A stretch of 64,000 nucleotides of DNA from Primulina eburnea (Eukaryota > Streptophyta > Magnoliopsida > Lamiales > Gesneriaceae), in NCBI RefSeq assembly GCF_022965805.1, contig NC_133106.1:35825913-35889912 (forward strand), given 5' to 3'. Every line of letters begins with the position of its first letter. The first letter of the stretch is position 1. Under the pieces are notes generated by a model. It was not told the origin of the DNA. It made no database searches and worked only from the letters and a program-made list of their open reading frames with translations. The position numbers were made by a program, and so were the translations under genes. Of the stretch, positions 1 to 10,280 are shown one piece after another.

Positions 1-1930
1 CAATTCTATCTCATACTCTAAAATTGTGAAGGCCCTCCATTGCATGATATAAAAAAATCACAGAGACTACCAGATAAAATATCTCCCCAATATTTCCAAG
101 CATTTAAATTGTGTACATGATCGTAATATTACGAAATAAAGAGAATAAAACAATGTTCCGGGGATTTGTTCGATCGAAAGACTTTTTCATACCAAGTCAG
201 AGATCTGAATACTTTATTTCTTCTGAAAAGATATGAACAATTTGTTGAGTTCATGTATTAAATTCTAACAGAGACGTATAAAATGTAAATGACGAAGCTC
301 TTTTAAAATTTAACTTATGTATATTAAGCAATAGTACCAGTTAAGAAGATATAAATTTATCCAAAACCTAAATTGCATTAACCAACCACTGCATATATAA
401 AATATATGGTAAATGGAATCAACGAAAGAAATCTCCACTCTACCGTGATAAAAATGCATCATACAAAGCAGTGAATACAAGTCACCCAAATGCATTCATG
501 CATGAATATTCATATGATCGATAGCTTGCAACTAACATTATGGCACTAATTATATATATGATGGGAAAATTGCAGAACGTGCAAATTTAGAAACTATACA
601 CAGAACTTTTTGAATTTTGTTTATTAAAAGTAACCATCCAGATCAATATAGTTACCGGATTCTGTCCTTGCATGCATGTTTTAGAACCCTCCCATCCCCC
701 ATCGCAGTGCCTCCATTAATTCCATCTTTTTCTGCATGCTATATGTACACTTTTATGACAAGGTCCCAAGGAAGTACTGCAGGTTACACAATTATAAGGC
801 ACTCCATTCAATTCAAACCAATGAGTCACTCTTGCATATATTCTGCTCCTCCATAGTCCATAAACCCTAGCTAATCCATCCTCCTCATACACAACACATG
901 CACACGCGTGGCACGTGCATACATATCATCGATTACTTAACGTCGATTACTTCTGATACTACGTATAAATAATTACATCGAAAAAGATTATTGTTGGCAT
1001 ATATAAATATTAACATATATATATATATATATACCAAGCTAGTCTGTGATTTTGAACATATAAATAGTACTTTTCAGTATATATTAAGGAGGCCTCACAA
1101 AACTTAACATATACTATATATAAATATAAACATAGCTCGGTTTGATACTTGTATTTGGTGAATGTTGGGTACGTGTATATTCAATGCTTCATTAATAAAA
1201 GACTTAAATGTGGGAAAGAATGGTGCGAAAGAGGGTGAGAGACAAAAGGAGTTCAGCAGTTTCACGTGAAAACATTTAGTATGGTTTTTAATAAGGACAG
1301 TGTCCACAAGTTCAGACATTTGTTTCTAGGGATTACATTTCGATTCATGTATGGACATTTTAAATATTTTTTTTGAATATGTTTATATGTATTTTCACAA
1401 AAAATATAAAAAAAGACTATGATTTGATTCCCTTAAATTCTTTGAGTTTTAAGATTTTACTTATAAACAATATTATGAGATGAAAATAGCGTCTTTTCAA
1501 TTAATCTTGAATGCAATATTTATACTCAGCCGGGATATCAGGAAGTATGACAGAAATAAATAATATTTTCGAGAAAAATATTTTTAATGGTTCGAAATTC
1601 AAAGGGAGCTAGCTAGGGTGTTAATGGTGTTGCCGCATCTTCTCCCTAACCTCATAAATGCATTCTGAAAGGTTCCATATTTGCTGCAGTGAGCTTTTTC
1701 ATCGTTACATAGCTTTTGAGTTAATTTTCCTTCCTTTTTGTTGTTGGGTTGTTGGGCAAATTCAATGCCCCTCGTCCCATCTCCTTTCAAATCTTTTCTA
1801 TTTCATTTCGTTTTCTTTTATTTGAAACAAAGGTATTTGTCCATTGATGAATTAATATTTATATATATATATATATAGTAGAATATTAAATGATTTGCAA
1901 CGTCTCACCCCCTCACACTCGTTGGAGCCC
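1..1930. other. Intergenic, upstream of MIR171
   Basis: This is AT-rich spacer with no gene I can support. Short open frames at 617-856 (+), 1104-1319 (-) and 1599-1790 (-) show no recognisable motif, biased composition or splice partner. Short TA runs lie near 1015-1034 and 1859-1877. The last few hundred bases presumably hold the promoter of the microRNA gene that follows. Confidence 0.6.
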
Positions 1931-1938
1931 TCCCAGTC

Positions 1939-1950
1939 CTATATATATCT
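1939..1950 (+). promoter_or_regulatory. Candidate TATA box of the MIR171 transcript
   Basis: The motif CTATATATATCT lies about 310 bases upstream of the hairpin on the same strand, a usual distance for a plant Pol II microRNA gene. It is inferred from position and composition only. TA-rich runs are common in this region. Confidence 0.35.
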
Positions 1951-2248
1951 CTATATGTCTGTCTTCTTGTGTGTATGGGTTCAGGGGTATGAATGACGCT
2001 CCAGGACTATTCTTGGATACAGCAAACCAATTGATATAATAAACCTTCTGCGGTTGTTCTTCGAGTACTTTTCACAGAGAGAGTTTAAAGTTGGGCTTAT
2101 TCAATATGTATTCTGCCAAATTTTTTCAGGTTTTGTATGTTTTTCTTGAAGAAACTAAAAGAAAAGAACATTTTGTCAAATGGGATCCGGAATATTTGTA
2201 TACTGGACAGCTATGAAGGAGTAATAGCACTGGATCGGAGTAATAGAG

Positions 2249-2390
2249 GCTTATCAGCATCGACCGATCGAACGAGATATTGGTGCAGTTCAATCAGAAG
2301 GCCCTTACTCTAATTGTGTAGAGCTCGGCTATTTGATTGAGCCGTGCCAATATCACGTAATATTAGACTCATGTGTTGATGCTAATACAG
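2249..2390 (+). ncRNA. MIR171: MIR171 precursor hairpin (miR171b/c type)
   Basis: The 3' arm contains the miR171 core TTGAGCCGTGCCAATATC. The 21-nt mature RNA would be 2337-2357 in the miR171b/c register, or 2334-2354 in the TGATTGAGCC register. The 5' arm at 2275-2295 starts AGATATTGG and ends TTCAATC. It pairs with the mature arm through G-U wobbles and few mismatches, in the usual miR171* register. Pairing continues into a lower stem in which AGCATC near 2256 faces GATGCT near 2378. The loop is about 35 nt. miR171 is known to direct cleavage of HAM/SCL6-type GRAS mRNAs that control meristem maintenance and branching. A likely intron follows at about 2435-2624 (ACAG|GTAGTC to TTTTTCAG), suggesting a spliced primary transcript. 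Expression cannot be judged from sequence. Confidence 0.92.
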
Positions 2391-2434
2391 CCTTGTTACT
2401 CGTCCTTCTCTCCTCGAAAACCAGAAAGAAACAG

Positions 2435-2624
2435 GTAGTCTATCTGCTTAATTTCTTGAGTTATTTTGTCCTTCTATCTAGCTAGCTATTTGCTGTTCTT
2501 CTGGTATGAATATACTAAAAAAGTTTGTGTATTATTCTTTTAAAAACTTTAATTTAAGTTTAACTGGCCCTTCTAGTAATTAGTTTATGTGGTTTCCCGA
2601 TGATTATGTGTCCTGCTTTTTCAG
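2435..2624 (+). other. Putative intron of the pri-miR171 transcript
   Basis: A donor ACAG|GTAGTC stands 45 bases downstream of the hairpin and a pyrimidine-rich acceptor ends TTTTTCAG at 2624. Introns after the hairpin are common in plant pri-miRNAs. There is no transcript support here. Confidence 0.35.
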
Positions 2625-2699
2625 TTTTTCTGGTGAAGATATGAAGGAGGCAGCGTAAGCGATCAATATCTCACGATCGACCAGATCCAGTACAAATAT

Positions 2700-2987
2700 T
2701 TCTAGAGTCGCTAGAATTTTCTCAAAAAAGAAATTTTGAGACGTTTTTTAAAGTTATTATTATATAATATCTAATTTAGTTATTCATCACAATATTTTTT
2801 GTTGGGACAACAAATGACAAACATTCTTAAAAGTTTGTGAAATCGATAAAAATTTCTCTAGAAATGTTCTCCAAACATGAAAGAATTTTTTTATCGATTT
2901 AGAACTGCCAAATCAAATGAACCTCCTTTTCTGTGACTGTTGATTGTCTACTTTGAGAAAGGGATTTGTATCTAATTAATCACTAGC

Positions 2988-3044
<57 letters not shown>

Positions 3045-3535
3045 TTGTTTTGTTATCTAGAAACTGTGTCAACCTCTGTTCTCACCAATGAGAAGATATT
3101 ATTGATGAACACGATTGACGAATAACTTGATTTTGTGTGCTTAATAAATGGATTAATTAATTAGATGGTGAATAAATGGAATCTTTAATACATTTGTATA
3201 ATTGCATTTATTGATCTCTACCTAAATACTTCCTACTTTCTGACTACACTTGGGCCATTTGCCATTACATCTGCTGGCTCTTTTCAACTCCAAAGTAGTA
3301 CTAAACACAGATATGAAGAGATTAATATATATAGAATGAATCGACAACACCTAATCGATGGCCACATTCTAATCTCCAAATGCCCCGGCGAAAGGCCAAA
3401 ATTTAATCAATGCATGCCATTGCCGAATCGGGTTTCATTGCGATTCTCGTTTTGAGGTGACTAAATTACAGTTTTGTTATCCATGACGTCAAAATTAGTT
3501 TAGTTCTCACCCGTTCGAGTACTGTGAGCTATACA
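2700..3535. other. Intergenic AT-rich spacer with long (AT)n
   Basis: No gene is seen. A perfect (AT)n microsatellite of about 50 bases occupies 2991-3041. The rest is AT-rich sequence without recognisable features. Confidence 0.6.
2991..3041. repeat. (AT)n microsatellite
   Basis: An uninterrupted AT dinucleotide tract of about 25 units. Confidence 0.95.
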
Positions 3536-3544
3536 TTACTTATT

Positions 3545-3727
3545 GACAAAAACTTGTGTGAGACGGTCTCACGGGTCATATTTTGTGAGACGGATCTCTT
3601 ATGTAGCTCATCCATGAAAAAATATTACTTTTTATGCAAAAAATATTACTTTTTAATGTGAATATCAGTAGAGTTGACCCGTCTCACAGATAAAGATACG
3701 CGAGATCGTCTCGTAAAAGATCTACTA
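3545..3727 (+). mobile_element. Foldback MITE copy A (9-bp target duplication)
   Basis: The 183-bp element opens GACAAAAACTTGTGTGAG and carries the palindrome GTGAGACGGTCTCAC. It has the internal signature ATTACTTTTT twice and closes with GTCTCGTAAAAGATCTAC. It is flanked by 9-bp near-identical direct repeats, TTACTTATT at 3536-3544 and TGACTTATT at 3728-3736. Five more full copies lie in this window. It encodes nothing. A 9-bp duplication fits a Mutator-like source. Confidence 0.85.
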
Positions 3728-3981
3728 TGACTTATTACATATGTATTGATATTTATATAATATATAGGCATGCTAAATTGTTAACATATCAGAAGTTGAA
3801 TAACATGGATATAATACTCGGGCTGTAAGGGTCTAATTGCAGCCTTCATTCAATGTTTTTAACTAAAATTTTATTTCATAACATATGTAATAATCTATTT
3901 GAAACACATTATAATTAAACCAACATATAGCTAGCCCCTGATGGATTAAAAAAACAAATTAGTACTTTTTCCCTTCTATTA

Positions 3982-4545
3982 TCAAGAAAAAAATATTTTA
4001 TCCTCGAAATCATTATAGGCATTCTTCAAGCACCTGCCAACAAATTTTGACAAAAGATCTTTGTGCTTGCAAGCTTTCTTGCTAAATATTCATGTGGTGG
4101 GACCATTTTATCACAATCCCCCATCACCATTTTTAACCTTATAGTTTTTACTCCCTCCATCGTCAGAATTATGATCATCTGGTTAATCACATGTATCATC
4201 ATCCCACAATTTCTCTTTGGATTTCATCTTCAAAATATTGGACAAGTCTGGAATATCTGTAGGAGCTGATGAATGTTGAACAACAAAATCTGCGGCCGAG
4301 TCCTCCGCCTGGCCTCCCCCTCTTGAAGAAATAGCAACCGCTGAACGCCAAGAAGATGCAGGTGAAACTTTCTCTCTTGTTTCCGAGTTCAAGTTTGACT
4401 TTGAACCTTCAGTAGTCTTCATTACTGACCATACTTCATCTTCTTCAAGATCTGCTTCTTCCAACGCAGCCTTTATTATTCCTCCACTGCTGTAGTTTCC
4501 GAAGCCACGCTGAAAATCCTCCATGGAAGACATTACGAGTTGCAA
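3982..4545 (-). pseudogene. S40-like (DUF584) senescence regulator, interrupted
   Basis: An open frame of 120 codons runs from 4545 to a TAA at 4183-4185; internal starts at 4530 and 4521 (MEDFQRG) may be the true ones. It has S40-family features: an EEDEVWSV acidic patch, a Ser-rich region, SSWRSAVA and SAPTDIPDLSNIL, comparable to the family motif PVNIPDWSKIL. The family's conserved C-terminal motif LPPHEYLARK is present downstream as MVPPHEYLARKLAS, but in another frame and beyond the stop. A further shift is needed to reach GRCLK, matching GRTLK. At least one stop and two frameshifts therefore separate the parts. S40 proteins are nuclear and linked to leaf senescence. This copy could yield at most a truncated protein. 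A neighbouring S40-ATPC pair also occurs in Arabidopsis (from memory). Confidence 0.65.
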
Positions 4546-4599
4546 AACCCAGTGCTGAAAATGAGAACTGCAGCTTGAAATGACCTAAATTCATAAACC

Positions 4600-7325
4600 C
4601 AGAATCTATATAGAGCTAGACAGATGTCAAAATGAAAAGGGCTGTTAATTCAGTCGGCCACGAGGAGACAAATTATAGGAAGTGAGTAGAAGAGAATAAT
4701 ACGAAAAATCTACATTATCTTCTTCCGAAATGCCTCCAAAAACAATAGCCTTTTCTTACTCAATTCTTCAGCAAAATGGCACTCAGGTTTTACCCTCAGA
4801 AATCCCTTTTACCGCAAACTTCCAAAGAAAATCAGTGTCAAGAAAATTACGTAAATCAATCTCTTCCAGTAAGAGAGGGGTAAAGGACAAAAAAAGGGAT
4901 AAATCTAAGTCCCCGCCCTTTGAGCCCCTCGAAGCTGGAGACTGCAATAAAATATTGTAAATATATCGATATAATACATACTCAAAGTTCAAATTTGCAC
5001 CAATTTTCACTTTGCCACTGTCAAGTACCGCGTTTATTTACTCTTATCCGCCACAAAATGACTGGAATCTGAAAGGTTGGTTTTTTCTGGTACGGAAATT
5101 CCCAGAACGCCGCCCAAAGAAAGATATGAATAAACTTATTGTTATTAAAAAGAACAGGAGAGGGAGGGAGAGAGACAGAAGCAAGTAGATTGAGCTTACT
5201 TTTTGAGAGAACTTCTGATCTAATAGTCATAGAACCCACAAAAACCTCTCTCTGCGAGGATTCCATTCTTTCCCGCTTATGGTAAAAACCTACGGTTAAA
5301 TATTAGAATCAGCTGGACTTTTTATATTTTACTTCATACTTTAACTATATTGAAATTGTTTCCATATATCAGTGTAAACAATCATCAATATTTAAACGTC
5401 GAGGAAAAACATGTTTAAAAAAATTCTAATTTGGTTTAATTACCATTTCAACTTTTAACGAGTCAAATTTCAATTTTAGCTGAACTAACATTTCACATTT
5501 AACCAAAACATTGTTTCATCTCGTTACCATTTCGAGTTTTTAGCTAGTCAAATTTTAATATAACAATATTATATTAATTGTAAAACAATTTTTAGCAGGT
5601 GAACCTAATATCAATTTATACGATAGAACTTATGATAAATTTATGCAAAAATTTAGTATAATTTTCTCATGCTTAACAACTAAAGATATAAAATAAATTA
5701 ATATAAACAAATAATTAATGCACATGAGTGTCAGATCCTTAAAGTATTATATTATTTCCAAAACTTTAATATAATATTGTTTTTTATGTTTAATGTAATA
5801 TCGTTATTAATTATTATATTCAATTTTTACACAACTGAATTCGTCTCCTTCATATCAAATAATTTTGTAAATATTTCAATTTTTTTAAAAGAGCATATGG
5901 GGAAAACTATGAAATTTGGATAACTTAGATTATTTTAGTACGAGAAAAAAAATAGAGAATGGTTCTCAGAGTATAAATTAATTTGTAAGGTTTATGATAT
6001 GAGATAATGAATATTTTTAATTATTTTTAACACGATATAATAATCAAATATTCTGGAAGTATAAAATTTGCTAAAAAAATAATTGATTTCGGAAGAACCA
6101 AAAATTAATGACAAGAGCTTAGAATTAAATTTTGTTATCGAAAACAAAAACTTGTCTGAGACGATCTCACATGTCGTATTTTGTGAGACAAATATTTTAT
6201 TTGGGCCATACATGAAGATTATTACTTTTTATGCTAAGAGTATTACTTTTTATTTTGAATGTCGTTAGGGTTGATCCGTCTCAAAAATAAAGATTTATGA
6301 AACCGTCTCACAAGAGACCTACTCGTTATCGAAAACGAAAATGAAGGCTTAGTAAATGAACTCAAACATTGCCGATACAAATATGATAAATAAATACGGT
6401 GTACAAAATATTTAGTTACATTTTCCAAAAATAAAAAAATAATTTTATTTTATTTATTTCCAAGATAATTTTGCTTAAATTTTGCAACTCCATTATATAT
6501 AACTATTTTTATAAATCCAATTTTTTTTTATTATTAATGTATCATTTTATACGCGAATATATATTTTTATATATTTAAAATTTATGAAAACTTCATTTTC
6601 TATATTTTTCGTGAATATATATAAGATTATAAATTGTCACAAAACAAAAATGTTAAACGATTAGATCCTAAGGGCTAAGAGTAAAATCCAGCCAACACAT
6701 CTACGGAACTCGTTTTATAACCTCGCATATCTATCCTACAAAAGTTCAAATATAAAAAATAAAAAGAGCAAGTTTTTTTTTTTTTTTTTTGAGAATGTCT
6801 CATTTATTTATATTTGTGATATGAGTCGACTCGATATATAATTATTCACGATCTATAATTACCGTAAAAATAATATTTTTGATACAAATTTTTGTTTTTA
6901 TAAATTAGATCAGATCACAATTCCGTATCACAAAATTTTTCTATGAGCTCAGAAGAATTTTTTTAAACAATTTTCAGCGAGAAGAGTCAAATTTAGAGAT
7001 CAAATATTGTGAAAATTATTTTTATCATATAATTTGTACGATTTTCAATTTTTTCATGATATCGATACAATTCACAGTTTTATTCCACTAATTTTTATTT
7101 TTTTCAATTTTAACTATTTTTCACAAGAGTACTAATGTGACGTCGGTCACATATATATGTCGTCACACCAATATTTTTTGATATAATGTCATTCCGAGCA
7201 AAGAATTTTGGTTGGTGTTTTTTAAATTATTTATCAATTTATCCTCCGGATTAATCAAGGTTGGAGATGAAGTAATAAAACCCACACTTCACAATCAGAT
7301 CATGTTCAGTGCCTTTCAATTATGT
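4600..7325. other. Intergenic AT-rich spacer
   Basis: Apart from MITE copy B at 6143-6324 no feature is recognised. An open frame at 4730-4960 (+) is lysine-rich and low in complexity. One at 5021-5266 (-) begins MESSQREVFVG and meets a donor-like AA|GTAAGC, but no second exon was found. Both are left uncalled. Confidence 0.5.
6143..6324 (+). mobile_element. Foldback MITE copy B
   Basis: This is a second copy of the family in the same orientation as copy A, with ends AACAAAAACTTGTCTGAG and GAGACCTACTC. The perfect 9-bp target duplication GTTATCGAA lies at 6134-6142 and 6325-6333. The palindromes are diverged (GAGACGATCTCAC), so this is an older insertion. Confidence 0.88.
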
Positions 7326-7326
7326 G

Positions 7327-7487
7327 TAAGGGTATTCAAATTTCGAATAAAACCGAAAAACTTAAAAATCTAAACCGAAAAAATCGAACAATAAGCCGAA
7401 CCGAAAATCGAATTTTATAATTCGGATATAAATGTTAAAATAGAAATAAAAAACCGAAAACCGAACCGATTGATTAACACTACTAAT
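7327..7487. repeat. AACCGAA-rich degenerate repeat
   Basis: The segment is dominated by variants of AACCGAAAAACC, AACCGAACCGA and TCGAATTTTATAATTCGG. Such AACCGAA-rich tracts are frequent short transposon-derived repeats in plant intergenic DNA. It ends about 145 bases beyond the stop of ATPC. Confidence 0.5.
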
Positions 7488-7631
7488 TATGTGCATTGTT
7501 TAATTATTGGCATTATTATTATTATTAGTATGTTACAAAATAAATGTGTTTTAATTCCCACAAAACTACTCGAGAGGAAGCAGAAGCACAATCACAGGCC
7601 GGAAGAACGAGAAGCTTATCCACTAGCGCAT

Positions 7632-8768
7632 TTAGGCCAAAGCATCGGCGCCAGCAACAATCTCCAAAATCTCCCCCGTGATCTTCGCCTGCCGCTGTCT
7701 GTTGTACACTAAAGACAAATTTTTCTTCAATTCCACCGCATTATCTGTAGCATTGCTCATCGCCGTCATCCTGGCAGCAAGTTCACTGGCCAGCGATTCT
7801 TGCAACGCTCTCAAGATTTGACTGTTCAAATAAAGAGGAAGAAGGGCATCGAGAATCTGAACTGGGTCCTGCTCGAACTGCAAGATTGGCGAAAATTCTG
7901 GAGTTTTAGCCCTCACTATATCTCTCTCCACTGTTAGTTTCCCTTCTTTTGTCGTTAACCTGAAGAATTCATCTTCTGCGGCATCGACACAGACGCCATT
8001 GATATCACATATTTCTCCTTTTGGTGATAATGGAAGCAAAGTATGGATTACAGGATCAGACTTAACCAATGACACGAACTTGGTATACAGAAGCTCCACT
8101 TTGTCGACTTCCTCGCTAACAAATAGTGAAAATACATCGTCGGCGATGGCCTGAGCTTCTTTGGCAGTCGGAAGGTTAGTGCCTTCGAGAAACCTATCCA
8201 CAGGAATAGCAGGTCTGCGGATAAAATACGTGTTACCCTTTTTACCGACGCTTATGACTGTGTACTCGAGGCCAAGACCCTTCAAGTCTCTGATACGGCT
8301 CTCGGCTTTTTTCAGTATTGCGTTGTTGAATCCGCCGCAAAGGCCACGATCGCCAGTTACGACGACGAGGGCGACTTTCTTGACTGGCCTGACCTTGGTG
8401 AGCGGGACGTCGATATCATCCGTTTGAAGCTGTTCGTTGATGTTGTAGAGGACCTCAACTAGCGTTTCAGAGAAAGGCCTGGAATTGACCACAGCTTCTT
8501 GTGCTCTTCTCACTTTGGCTGCAGCCACAAGCTTCATTGCCTCAGTGATTTTCTGGGTGTTTTTCACCGATTCGATACGGTCACGTAAATCGCGTAAACC
8601 ACACTGAATTTGGGTGGAAGATGGTGATCTAGATGGAGTGGAAACGGAGCTGGAAGTGTTTGAATTCGGAAGCTGAAAAGGGGTGATATAGGAGCGCGAT
8701 GAAAGAGCGGAAGGGTCGGAAATGGAGGGTTTAGAGGACACCCACATAGTGATACTCGAGCAAGACAT
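7632..8768 (-). CDS. ATPC: ATP synthase gamma chain, chloroplast precursor
   Basis: A single exon of 378 codons encodes the central rotor shaft subunit of the thylakoid CF1-CFo ATP synthase, which couples proton flow to ATP synthesis. Residues 1-55 are Ser/Thr-rich and fit a transit peptide. The mature part starts near CGLRDLRDRIESVKNTQKI. Conserved blocks are KITEAMKLVAAAKVRRAQ, VTGDRGLCGGFN and, at the C-terminus, MTAMSNATDNAVELKK. Cys254 and Cys260 in EICDINGVCVDAAEDEFF form the chloroplast-specific redox switch used by thioredoxin to keep the enzyme off in the dark. An in-frame ATG lies 15 codons further upstream, but the start at 8766-8768 (MSCSSITMW) fits the transit peptides of known homologues better. 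The lack of introns matches Arabidopsis ATPC1. The gene looks intact. Confidence 0.97.
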   Translation of the reverse strand: MSCSSITMWVSSKPSISDPSALSSRSYITPFQLPNSNTSSSVSTPSRSPSSTQIQCGLRDLRDRIESVKNTQKITEAMKLVAAAKVRRAQEAVVNSRPFSETLVEVLYNINEQLQTDDIDVPLTKVRPVKKVALVVVTGDRGLCGGFNNAILKKAESRIRDLKGLGLEYTVISVGKKGNTYFIRRPAIPVDRFLEGTNLPTAKEAQAIADDVFSLFVSEEVDKVELLYTKFVSLVKSDPVIHTLLPLSPKGEICDINGVCVDAAEDEFFRLTTKEGKLTVERDIVRAKTPEFSPILQFEQDPVQILDALLPLYLNSQILRALQESLASELAARMTAMSNATDNAVELKKNLSLVYNRQRQAKITGEILEIVAGADALA

Positions 8769-8814
8769 GGTTTTATCGCCTTTTGTTGGAGATTCAACAC
8801 AAGAAGTTGGCAAT

Positions 8815-10280
8815 GGAGGAAGGAAAGAGAATGTGGGATTCTGGTTTTGTTTAGCTAATGATTTTGAATCTTATTTGTATTTGTTATTGGTGATCGCTTA
8901 TTGTGGTAGTTTATTGGTGATGAATGAGAGGTGGAGGGAATATTTGGATGAGATTTTAGGATAAGGATTTTGAAAGATGAGGAGTGCTTAACGTAGGACC
9001 AAATTGTGAAACAAACCTCAGTTTGAGCAAGAGTTCGGAACCTAATTTAATGGTTTTTTTTCTTAGATCTTTTGGTGACGCTATAATGTGGCATATCTGC
9101 GTGAGGAGAACCGTAATTTGCATCAAAATGATGGTATTTTTCATGTGAGATTTATATATTTCAAATGTTTTGGTTTTTTGAATTTATAATTATAATATTC
9201 ACAAATATTTAGATTCAAGCTAAGTATGAATTATATTTTTAAAAACTGCTAAAATAAAGTTTCGAAATTTAACAAGGTCCCAAAAGTTTGGTGCTATTGG
9301 TTCAACAAACAAAAAAAAACGTCGTCTGCTGTAAATTTGTAGCTTGACCGGATTCATACCGGCATTTAGTATCACATTAATTTTTAGTTTTAAAAATTCT
9401 CTTTATTTAACTTCTAATCAACTTCAAAATAATATTTAAAACAATATTTTTTTAACAGTGTTCTAAAAAACGGTCAAGATGACCGCCTAAGCGGTAGGTG
9501 ACCCTTGACCGCACCGCCTACGCTTGATGCGGGTGTTTTAGGCGGCCAAAACTATACGGCGTTGGGGAGGGGGGTCGAGGCGATGAGCAGACAGGCGAGG
9601 CGGCCAAGGCAGACGTCAAGATTTTTAAGTTGTAGTCAACAATTTCAAAAACCTAGTCAAAATCAACTAAATTTAAATCTCAAAACCCTAGCACACCCAA
9701 CTTTTTTTTTACTTTTGGTTTTCACTCTCAAGTCTCAATCACTAAGCCCACCACACACTTTCTGTCGCTCGCCGCCCGCATATGTAGATATAGTAGATAG
9801 GTGCATATGTAGATGATTTTGGAAGATTAGTTATGTCATATGTAGATGGTGCATATGTAGATGATTTAGAAGATTAGTTATGTTTACTCTAGTACTTATT
9901 ATAATGATGATAGATAATAAATTGAAGCTTTGAAATTTAAACTTAGTTTTTTGATAAAAGTAATTATATTACTTTGTTAGTATAATAACATTAATATAAT
10001 GATGAATTTTTATTAATTATCTTGTTAGTTTGCATTTATATATTTATTTGCACATTATATAGATGATATTATATTATATGAAATTTTTTGTACTTAAAAA
10101 TTATTTAATTATATATTTTACATAAAAAAAATATGACTATTTGTGATTATATTATATGATTATATATGATTAATTATATAAAAAAATTCAACTATCTAGC
10201 CACCACCTGTGCAGCCGAAGCGGTAGAGCCGTCACCGACCGCCCCGCAACCGCCTCTGAACAATAAGACCAAACATAATC
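8815..10280. other. Intergenic, ATPC promoter side and repeat-rich spacer
   Basis: The first few hundred bases are the upstream region of ATPC. The stretch also holds a CCGCCTAGGCGG-like degenerate repeat at 9455-9625 and AT-rich sequence after 9840. Two short imperfect copies of a CATATGTAGAT motif stand near 9779-9860. No gene is seen. Confidence 0.5.
9455..9625. repeat. GC-rich CCGCCTA/TAGGCGG repeat
   Basis: It begins GTGTTCTAAAAAACGGTC and is rich in GACCGCCTAAGCGG, CCGCCTACGC and TTAGGCGGCC motifs, far more GC-rich than its surroundings. Similar GTGTTCTAAAA...CGCCTAGGCG sequences are a common plant transposon-derived repeat. A short relative of its edge (GTGTTCTAAAACGACT) occurs near 22108. 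Confidence 0.4.

Noticed and set aside
4730..4960. 76-codon plus-strand frame, Lys/Ser-rich
   Set aside because: Low complexity, no conserved motif, and overlaps an equally long frame on the other strand.
5021..5266. MESSQREVFVG frame with a donor-like end
   Set aside because: Could be a first exon, but no acceptor or second exon with a recognisable product was found.
8161..8427. 88-codon plus-strand frame within ATPC
   Set aside because: Antisense shadow of a strongly conserved coding exon.
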